Shown here one piece after another: positions 13,740 to 19,963 of a DNA stretch of 24,568 bases (within the stretch, counting starts at the first letter, position 1; every line of letters begins with the position of its first letter). The notes below the pieces were generated by a model. The model worked only from the letters and a program-made list of their open reading frames with translations. It ran no database searches and had not been told where the DNA came from. The DNA lies in NCBI GenBank assembly GCA_964553125.1, contig CAZKJW010000023.1, forward strand, positions 1 through 24,568. The letters run 5' to 3'. The translations under genes were made by a program, and so were the position numbers. Source of the stretch: Aphodomonas sp964553125. Its GTDB lineage: Bacteria > Bacillota > Clostridia > Christensenellales > Aristaeellaceae.

Positions 13740-14472
13740 ATTCCGCTCCGCAGGGCGCGGGGCTGGGGCTGGGCGACGGCTCGGGCGCGTCCACGCGCAG
13801 CGCATCGGTGAACCAGTCAACGTCAACGTTCCCGTCGATCCCGCACACGCGGCCGTCGTCGGCGTATTGCCAGCCCGCCCATGCGTCCCATTTTCCGTTC
13901 GGCTCCGGAGCCTGCGCATAGTCGGCCACCCAGAGCGGATAGCGCGACAGGCTCCTGAAATAGCGCGTGCGCGCACCGTATGCATCGGAATAAATCGCCG
14001 GGCGCACGCCGGTCAGCTGCTCCACGCGCGCAAGGAACGCCGCGGCGACGCGGTTGAATTCGTCGTCGCTCAGCACGCCGTCGCCCACGCCAAAGTCCAT
14101 CGCCGGGCGAAGCGTGAAGCGATAGCGCGCGATTTCCCGCGCAAAAAACGCCGCCTGCGCTTCGGCCTCCTCTACAGACGTCGCCGTGAGAAAATGATAG
14201 AAGCCGTACTCCAGCCCCGCGCCGCACGCGCCCTCGGCGTTTCTTTCAAAGAACGGGTCGCGGTAATCCGTGCCGAGCGTCGAGCGGATATACACGCCCC
14301 AAACGCCCGCTTCCTTCACGCGCGCAAAGTCGATTTCCTCCTGCCACTGGCTTACGTCCACGCCCGCGCGCACGGGCAATGCGGCAGGCTCAAACTCCGC
14401 AAGCGCGCCCTGCGCGCAAAAAAAAACCATCGCCGCGGCCAGCGCAAGCAGGCGTTTCTTTCCAGATTGCAT
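13738..14472 (-). CDS. Secreted GH25 lysozyme-like protein, catalytic Glu apparently missing
   Basis: This 244-residue protein has a signal peptide (1-25, ending AQGALA) and one GH25 domain. Family features are AGVDVSQWQ with Asp39, YGFYHFL (89-95), YPLWVADYA (178-186) and DGNVDVDWF (213-221). GH25 enzymes cleave the MurNAc-GlcNAc bond of peptidoglycan using an Asp-x-Glu pair in a strand normally ending LDVE. Here the strand reads RPAMDFGVGDG: Asp126 is kept but glycine stands at 128 where the catalytic glutamate is expected. The protein may be inactive, a binding protein, or may use another residue. A Pro/Ser tail (PEPSPSPSPAP) ends it. GGGGAGGGG precedes the ATG. It is divergent from the caspase-like gene. 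Confidence 0.85.
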   Translation of the reverse strand: MQSGKKRLLALAAAMVFFCAQGALAEFEPAALPVRAGVDVSQWQEEIDFARVKEAGVWGVYIRSTLGTDYRDPFFERNAEGACGAGLEYGFYHFLTATSVEEAEAQAAFFAREIARYRFTLRPAMDFGVGDGVLSDDEFNRVAAAFLARVEQLTGVRPAIYSDAYGARTRYFRSLSRYPLWVADYAQAPEPNGKWDAWAGWQYADDGRVCGIDGNVDVDWFTDALRVDAPEPSPSPSPAPCGAE

Positions 14473-14494
14473 CCAATCCCCTCCCCGTCATGAC

Positions 14495-14500
14495 ATTATG
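14495..14500 (-). promoter_or_regulatory. Possible -10 element of the GH25 gene
   Basis: CATAAT on the minus strand lies about 22 bases before the GH25 start codon. No good -35 hexamer is found at the normal spacing; that region is occupied by the palindrome at 14514-14530, so activity may depend on a regulator. Confidence 0.35.
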
Positions 14501-14513
14501 CGGCAAAGGGCAG

Positions 14514-14530
14514 TTTTGCCACTGGCAAAA
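14514..14530. promoter_or_regulatory. Perfect palindrome, operator candidate between divergent genes
   Basis: TTTTGCCACTGGCAAAA is a perfect eight-base inverted repeat around one central base. It lies between the divergent GH25 and caspase-like genes. Its right arm contains TGGCAA (14523-14528), which sits exactly 17 bases from the TATAAT at 14546-14551, so it covers the -35 region of the caspase-like gene, and it is also near the -35 position of the GH25 gene. This is the geometry of a dimeric repressor or activator site. The regulator is not identified. Confidence 0.55.
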
Positions 14531-14551
14531 CCCATGCATATCGGGTATAAT
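14523..14551 (+). promoter_or_regulatory. Promoter of the caspase-like gene (probably leaderless)
   Basis: A perfect TATAAT (14546-14551) with a weak -35 (TGGCAA, 14523-14528) at 17 bases. Only six bases separate the -10 element from the ATG at 14558, so transcription should begin at or within a base or two of the start codon. Confidence 0.6.
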
Positions 14552-14557
14552 GGCAGC

Positions 14558-15987
14558 ATGAAAATAAAAAGTATGCTGAAGATGGGGCTTGCGCTGCTTG
14601 TGGCATGCTGTGTCGCACTCCCGTGCGTTTCGTTTGCAGGCGAAGCGCAGGGGGACGGCACGCAGGTCTGCCGCGCGCTACTGGTGGGCTGCGATCAGTT
14701 TCTCACTGAATCAGAAACCACCCCCATCGCCCATAACAATATACAAATGATGGAATCCATGCTGAAGCTGGATACGCGCGGCTTTCTCATCCGCCGCCTG
14801 GACGGCGTTGCAACCGGCGCGGATTCGCTCAAGGCCGCCGTCGACTGGGCGTTTGCCGGCGCGGACGAGGACGATATTTCCCTCGTCTACATCAGCACGC
14901 ACGGCTCGTTCGATTCGGGCCGCACGCTGCCGGAGGGCACGCTGCTTTTCTCCGACGGCACCATGGAGGAAGAAGTCGGCGCGCAGACGCTGGAATCGCT
15001 GCTGGCGGGCATTCCGGGGCAGAAGGTGCTGCTCGTGGACGCCTGCTCCTCCGGCGCGCTGATCGGCAAGGGCGTTTCTCCGTCTGTCGGCTCGGCGCGC
15101 GTTCGCGCGGCCTTCCGCGGCGATGATTTCCATGTGCTCGTCTCCGCCGGCGCAAACGAGCTTTCGTGGTACTGGCAGGCCGACACGGAAGAAGCGCCGC
15201 CCGGCGCGAGCTACTTCACCGCCGCGCTCGTCGCGGGCGCGGGGCTTTACGGCACCTACTCCGCCGACCAGAACAGCGACGGCACCATCACCCTGCGCGA
15301 AATGTACACCTATCTGCGCACAGGGCAGCCCAGCTCCGGCGCGCAGGCCTATCCGCAGGAGGACGATTTCCCGCTCATCTGCTACGACCCCGGCGCCGCG
15401 GTCGATCAGACGCTGGGCGAATTGACGGGCATCGTTTTCCAGCGCACAGCGCTGGATCCAAAAAGCCCGTCCGTCACGCTCTACTACACCGCCACGGTTA
15501 CAACGCGCGTGGCTTACAGCGTCACGCCCTACAAAAACGGCCGCTGGGACTGGGAGCACGCCACGCTCATTCCGGACACCACCGAATGGGACGACGCGGC
15601 CAACCCGTCCGGTCAGGTCTTTCCCGGACGCCGGCTTTCGGAGGTTGATCTCACCGACGTGCTTCCGGAGGGCTGGCAATATGCGATGATTCACGTGCTG
15701 ACGCTTTCCGGCGTGGACGACAACTCCGCGCCTTCCGCCGTATACGCGGGGCGCGTGCTGCGCGCGGAGGTTGACGGCAATCCGGAGCTGTCCATTCGCG
15801 CAACGTCGAGCTGGCGGCGCGCCGTGCGGCCGGAGCTGGAGATTTTCATCGGCCACACGCTGCCGCTCAACCTGACGGTCACCATCGAGGACGCATCCGG
15901 CAGAACCATCAAAACGCTCGCCGCCGCCGCGTCCACCCGCCCGGAAAGCCTCACCCCGGAGGGCAGCCTGTTCTACTGGAACGGAAC
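14558..15987 (+). CDS. Secreted caspase-like (C14) peptidase, 3' end lost in gap
   Basis: At least 476 residues are encoded before the run of N. A signal peptide (1-27, ending CVSFAG) is followed by a caspase/metacaspase domain: RALLVGCDQF as first strand, catalytic His115 in YISTHGSF and Cys163 in LLVDACSSGA. A loop DQNSDGTITLRE (237-248) fits an EF-hand/dockerin-type calcium-binding pattern. Residues after about 290 are probably beta-sandwich, possibly immunoglobulin-like modules (VTLYYTATVTTRVAYSV; LNLTVTIEDASGRTIKTL). C14 peptidases cut after basic or acidic residues; the substrate is unknown. No ribosome-binding site precedes the ATG. No frame stops soon after the gap, so the stop codon probably lies within the unsequenced part. 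Confidence 0.85.
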
Positions 15988-16087
15988 NNNNNNNNNNNNN
16001 NNNNNNNNNNNNNNNNNNNNNNNNNNNNNNNNNNNNNNNNNNNNNNNNNNNNNNNNNNNNNNNNNNNNNNNNNNNNNNNNNNNNNNN
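15988..16087. other. Assembly gap of 100 N
   Basis: Exactly 100 N, the usual placeholder for a scaffold gap of unknown size. It removes the 3' end of the caspase-like gene and could hide further sequence or genes. Frames drawn across it are not meaningful. Confidence 0.99.
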
Positions 16088-16117
16088 ACCGCATGGGCGG
16101 TCTTCATCCCTGCACGC

Positions 16118-16154
16118 AAAATCCCTCTGCACAGCCAAAGCCATGCGGAGGGAT
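16118..16154 (-). terminator. Terminator of the LCP/CHAP gene pair
   Basis: On the minus strand ATCCCTC (16154-16148) pairs with GAGGGAT (16127-16121), and the stem continues inward with six or seven further pairs, including wobbles, to a TTTG loop. A run of T (16121-16118) follows. It lies 27 bases after the stop of the CHAP-like gene. It might also stop transcripts of the caspase-like gene coming from the other side. Confidence 0.75.
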
Positions 16155-16181
16155 CGCTTTCTCTGTCCGCGCCTGCGCGCG

Positions 16182-16874
16182 TTATTCTTTCTCCGTCAAA
16201 TCCTCCCGGAGCCGGTACAGCGTCGCGCCCGTATTTTCGCTCACGCCGAGCCAGCCGGTCACGTCGTTCATCGGCCACGCCTGCCGCGCGCGCACATAGC
16301 CGTGCTTGACGCCGTTCACGCGCTTGTTGGCGAAGTTGCTGTCGCACCAGTAGAGCGTATCGTCGCGCTCGTCGTAGGGCTGCGTGATCAGCACCGTATG
16401 CGTGCCGCGCGCGCCGCTGGAATATACCGCCATGATTTGCAGCACGTCGCCCGCCTGCGCCTGCGAGAGAAACTCGCGCGCCGCCGCCTTGTTCTGCTTG
16501 GCGGACATGGAGCCGTCAAAGTCGAACCACGCCACCGGCTCGTATGCGCAGGCTTCGCCTTCGCCCGGCGCGGACCAGACCGTTCCGACCGGCCGACCGC
16601 TCTCTTCCTTGCTCATGTGGTCGATGGGCAGCACAAGCGTCGCATCCGGCTGCCCCACAGGCGCAAAGCCTTGCGCCGCTTCCAAAAGAGAATCGGCCTG
16701 AAACCGGCGGCACTGGCCGTGATACTGGTTGCCCGAGGATCGGTTCAGCTCGCCGTCCTGCGCCGCTTCAATCAGAATCATATGCGCAATGATTCTCTCC
16801 TGCGGCGGAACGCTCTGCACGCCGCTTGAAAACATCAGCATCGCCGACAGCGCGGTGCTCATCAGCGCAATCAT
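16182..16874 (-). CDS. CHAP/papain-like cysteine hydrolase, exported
   Basis: This 230-residue protein starts with a hydrophobic segment (MIALMSTALSAMLMFSS) that may be a signal sequence, although it lacks basic residues at the front. A papain-like layout follows: Cys55 in YHGQCRRFQ, resembling the GQC motif of CHAP amidases; AGDVLQIMAVYSSGARGTHTVLI with His159; and YWCDSN with Asp178 or Asn180 as third residue. CHAP enzymes cut amide bonds in peptidoglycan or glutathionylspermidine. Its ATG overlaps the LCP stop (ATGA), so it is translated with the LCP protein, which builds or anchors wall polymers. Function as a wall amidase is plausible but inferred; a peptidase acting on proteins is possible. 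Confidence 0.7.
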   Translation of the reverse strand: MIALMSTALSAMLMFSSGVQSVPPQERIIAHMILIEAAQDGELNRSSGNQYHGQCRRFQADSLLEAAQGFAPVGQPDATLVLPIDHMSKEESGRPVGTVWSAPGEGEACAYEPVAWFDFDGSMSAKQNKAAAREFLSQAQAGDVLQIMAVYSSGARGTHTVLITQPYDERDDTLYWCDSNFANKRVNGVKHGYVRARQAWPMNDVTGWLGVSENTGATLYRLREDLTEKE

Positions 16875-18118
16875 TTCGCATCTTCCGCCTTTGCAGGGAT
16901 ATACTCGCCGTAAATATACTCGTGCAGCGCCTTCGCGTTCTTCGCCACGTCGATGGTGATCACGTCGCTGTCCTTGATTCTTTCATACTTCCAGCTGTTT
17001 TCAATCGGCAGGGAGAACTCGCTCAGCGAGAAATCGCCGGCGGCAAGGAACTGCGTGCCCAGATTGAGAATCGTCGGCACGTCCAGATTGGTGGACGTGT
17101 TCGGCACGAGCGTCACGGCCAGACTCATCAGCGTGGAGGGCGTGATGTTCTCCATCATTTTGTTCAGCAGCGCCTGCATCAGAATGCGCTGGCGGCTGCC
17201 GCGCTGAAGGTCGTTGTCCAGATGGCGGATGCGCGCGTAGCTCACGGCCTGCAGGCCGTCAAGATGCACGCTCACGCCGTCGTCCGCCTCGGTCAGCACG
17301 CGCCGCGCCTTCGACTTGGCGAAGCCTTCGTAGTCCTCGCTGACGGCGACGTTGTAGTTGATGTAGTAGTATTCCAGCCCCTGAAGCTCAATGTCCACGC
17401 CGCCGAGCGCGTCCACAATGGCGGCCATGCTCTTGAAATTCACAACGGCGTAATACTTGCAGTTCAGTTCAAACGTCTCATTCACGGCCTTGAGCGACAG
17501 CAGCGGCCCGCCGTAGGCGTAAGCGGCGTTGATGCGGTTTCCGCCCGCGCCGTTGGGCAGGGTGAGATACATATCGCGCGCAAGCGAGCTGAGCTTGATT
17601 TCGCCCGTTGAAGCGTTCACGCTCGCCACGATCATCACATCGGTGCGCCCGTTGTTCTTGGCGATATCGCGGCTGTCGGTCGCCATCAGAAGGACGTTCA
17701 CCCACTCGTCCGGCAGGTTCTCGTTCAGCGCCAGATCGTCCGAGGCGACGGTGACGCGCTTCCCGTCGGGAATTTCTTCTTCCTCTTCCTGCCGCGCCAG
17801 CTCGTCGAGCAGCGCGTCCAGATCGGTTTCGGTTTTGATTTCCTGCGCGGCTTCGCCGCTTTCCTCCGCAGAGGCGGAAGAAATCAGCGCCCGCATCAGG
17901 CGGCCGAGCACGGGGGGCTTCGTTGCAAATTCAAGCGGCTCGGCGCTCGCCAGCGCGTCCGGCGCGCTCACGGGTTCAAAAACGCCCGTCGCCGCCAGCG
18001 CGACGCCGCCCAGAAGCATCATTGCGCAAATAATCAGCACAAGCAATACGCCCGCGCCTCTGTCTGCTCCGGAGACGCGATGCTTTTCGGGCTGCCTGAC
18101 TTTTCCGTTTTTCTTCAT
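16871..18118 (-). CDS. LytR-CpsA-Psr (LCP) family protein
   Basis: This 415-residue membrane protein has a short basic cytoplasmic start, one membrane helix (about 22-44), an acidic low-complexity spacer (about 75-120 with a run of five Glu) and an LCP domain (about 140-330). LCP landmarks are VLLMATDSR (143-150), GRTDVMIVASVN (157-168), SLARDMYL (178-185), RINAAYAYGG (195-204), and AVSYARIRHLDNDLQRGSRQR. LCP enzymes transfer lipid-linked wall polymers such as teichoic acid or capsule to peptidoglycan on the outer face of the membrane. AAAGGA precedes the ATG. It overlaps the CHAP-like gene by four bases. I see no clear promoter in the 149 bases before it. Confidence 0.93.
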   Translation of the reverse strand: MKKNGKVRQPEKHRVSGADRGAGVLLVLIICAMMLLGGVALAATGVFEPVSAPDALASAEPLEFATKPPVLGRLMRALISSASAEESGEAAQEIKTETDLDALLDELARQEEEEEIPDGKRVTVASDDLALNENLPDEWVNVLLMATDSRDIAKNNGRTDVMIVASVNASTGEIKLSSLARDMYLTLPNGAGGNRINAAYAYGGPLLSLKAVNETFELNCKYYAVVNFKSMAAIVDALGGVDIELQGLEYYYINYNVAVSEDYEGFAKSKARRVLTEADDGVSVHLDGLQAVSYARIRHLDNDLQRGSRQRILMQALLNKMMENITPSTLMSLAVTLVPNTSTNLDVPTILNLGTQFLAAGDFSLSEFSLPIENSWKYERIKDSDVITIDVAKNAKALHEYIYGEYIPAKAEDAK

Positions 18119-18267
18119 CGTTTTGATTCCTTTCCCATGAGGCGGAATTGCGTCGTTTGTTCTGCCAAAGAGACCCGCCTTGAAAATACAACGAACCGGA
18201 CGGGGAAAACCTTCCCACGCGCGCGTTTTTTATGCCGCTTTGCGCGCAGAACGCGCCGCAGAGCGCA

Positions 18268-18927
18268 TCACATCAGCTGCTGCTCGTTGATGATGAGCTT
18301 GAATTGCAGCCCCAACGTCTCCGCCGCCTTGCGGCACATGATCATGCGCTCCATGAAAATCTCAAAGTAGTTCATCACGGAGCTGATCTTCGGATCGATC
18401 TGCAGCTTCAGCTTGATGAGCGTTTTTTCCTCGTTGATTTTCAGCAGCGATTTTTCCACGGAGTAATTCACGCGGTCGTGAATGTCGAAGGTGGACGTAT
18501 CGGCGTTGCGCACGCGCGAACGGCGCACGTCGGATTTATCGGCAAGAATCAGCGCCGCAGCCACAGCGTTCACCGGCACGCCGGTTCCCTCGTCGTGGTT
18601 GCCGATGGCGGTTACAATCGTCGCAACGTCGCGCGGCGCCATGTTCAGGTTATCCAGAATGCGGAACGCCATCACCGCGCCGCTCTGCGAATGCTCAACG
18701 CGGTTGACGAGGTTGCCGATATCGTGCAGATAGCCCGCAATGCGCGTCAGCTCCACCTCATGCTCGGAATAGCCGAGCGTTTCCATGATATACGCCGCCG
18801 TTTCGGACACGCGCGTGACGTGCGCGAACGAGTGCTCGGTAAAGCCCAGCGCGCGAAGCGATTCGTCGGCGCAGGCGATGTAGGTTTTAATTTCTTCGTT
18901 GTTCTGAATTTCCTTGAATGTGATCAT
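18268..18927 (-). CDS. HD-domain phosphohydrolase-like protein, function unknown
   Basis: This 219-residue protein belongs to the HD superfamily of metal-dependent phosphohydrolases: His32/His36 in EHSFAHVTRV, the His-Asp pair 68-69 in GYLHDIGN, His79, His111 in GNHDEGTG, and Asp130 in ILADKSDVRRSRVRN. From memory of the family, near-identical proteins with the NHDEGTG and ADKSDVRRSRVRN segments are widespread in Clostridia and remain uncharacterised; nucleotides or nucleotide second messengers are possible substrates. GGGAGG lies six bases before the ATG, only 22 bases after holA, so it is probably the last gene of comEC-holA-HD. No clear terminator was found after it. Confidence 0.85.
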   Translation of the reverse strand: MITFKEIQNNEEIKTYIACADESLRALGFTEHSFAHVTRVSETAAYIMETLGYSEHEVELTRIAGYLHDIGNLVNRVEHSQSGAVMAFRILDNLNMAPRDVATIVTAIGNHDEGTGVPVNAVAAALILADKSDVRRSRVRNADTSTFDIHDRVNYSVEKSLLKINEEKTLIKLKLQIDPKISSVMNYFEIFMERMIMCRKAAETLGLQFKLIINEQQLM

Positions 18928-18949
18928 TCATTTCCTCCCTTTTTTTCGC

Positions 18950-19963
18950 TCAACCCTTCCGGCCGAGCATCATCATGGCGCGCTCCAGCGCCGCGTCCTC
19001 GCGCATTTTGCCGGACTTGATTGCGTAATCCGTCTCCACGCACAGATCGAGCTTTGCCTTCAGGGTCTGCACGCTTTCGCGCTGAACCTGACCGGCAAGC
19101 CGCCGCGCCGCAAACGCGGGCACGCCCAGCCGTCGTGCAATTTCCGGCTCCGGAACGCCCGCCTCGCGCTGCAATTTGTAGTGCAGCATGTTGCGGTATT
19201 GCCGCGCAATCATCGCCAGCGCACCGATGCGCCCCTCGCCGTTCTCCAGCAGCACGTTCAAAAGCCGGAACGCTTCCGCCTCCTTGCCCGCAACGAGCGC
19301 GTCCGTCATCTGGAAGACGGTGCATTCCGCCGTCTGCGTCGCGATTTGCTCCACATCCCCGCGCGTAATCTCGGCGCGGTCGCCCGCATAAGCCGCCAGC
19401 TTGCGGATCTCCTGTGCGAGCGTCATCAGCTCCCGCCCGGACGTAAAGGCAAGCTGCATCGCCGTCTGCGGCGCGATCGTCTTGCCAAGCTGCCGGCATT
19501 GCGCGGCAATCCACTTGTTCAGCTCCGCGTCGGACAGCGGCTCAAACCGCACGGCCGCCGCCTTTTTCGCAATCGCCTGCGAGAGCTTCTTGCGCCCGTC
19601 CGCCTGTCCGCGCACATAGAAAACGATGCAGGCGCTTTCCGGCAGCGCGTCGAGATATTTCGTCAGGCGCTCTGCGCCGTCCGAATCGCCCGCCGCTTTT
19701 CCGTTGGACACATACGCGCACTCGCGCACGATCACCAGCCGCTTTTCTGCCATGACCGGCACCATCTCGGCGCACTCGATGATCTGCGCGGCGGCGGGAT
19801 TGGTCAGCGTCGTTTCGTTCAGCGCCTCCAGCCCCTCGGGCAGGAGCTTTGCGCGCAGCGTTTCCAGCGCGCGCTCCTTCACATATTCTTCCTCGCCGTC
19901 AAAAAGGTACGCGCGCGCAATCTCGCCGCGCTTGACGGCTGCAAAAAACTCCGTATGCGTCAC
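18950..19963 (-). CDS. holA: DNA polymerase III subunit delta
   Basis: This 337-residue protein matches HolA/YqeN, the clamp-loader subunit that opens the beta sliding clamp. Recognisable parts are ARAYLFDGEEEYVKERAL near the N-terminus, AEKRLVIVRE, the region CIVFYVRGQADGRKKLSQAIAK, and the helical C-terminal collar domain (ECTVFQMTDALVAGKEAEAFRLLNVLL, then AMIARQYRNMLHYKLQREAG and CVETDYAIKSGKM). It starts at a GTG (19963-19961) overlapping the comEC stop in GTGA, so translation is likely coupled. comEC, holA and rpsT also lie together in Bacillus subtilis. Confidence 0.93.
   Translation of the reverse strand: MTHTEFFAAVKRGEIARAYLFDGEEEYVKERALETLRAKLLPEGLEALNETTLTNPAAAQIIECAEMVPVMAEKRLVIVRECAYVSNGKAAGDSDGAERLTKYLDALPESACIVFYVRGQADGRKKLSQAIAKKAAAVRFEPLSDAELNKWIAAQCRQLGKTIAPQTAMQLAFTSGRELMTLAQEIRKLAAYAGDRAEITRGDVEQIATQTAECTVFQMTDALVAGKEAEAFRLLNVLLENGEGRIGALAMIARQYRNMLHYKLQREAGVPEPEIARRLGVPAFAARRLAGQVQRESVQTLKAKLDLCVETDYAIKSGKMREDAALERAMMMLGRKG

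Noticed and set aside
16088..16309. Continuation of the caspase-like frame after the N gap
   Set aside because: The frame only matches if the gap is truly 100 bases, which is a placeholder; the translated residues run through a terminator and antisense to the CHAP-like gene.
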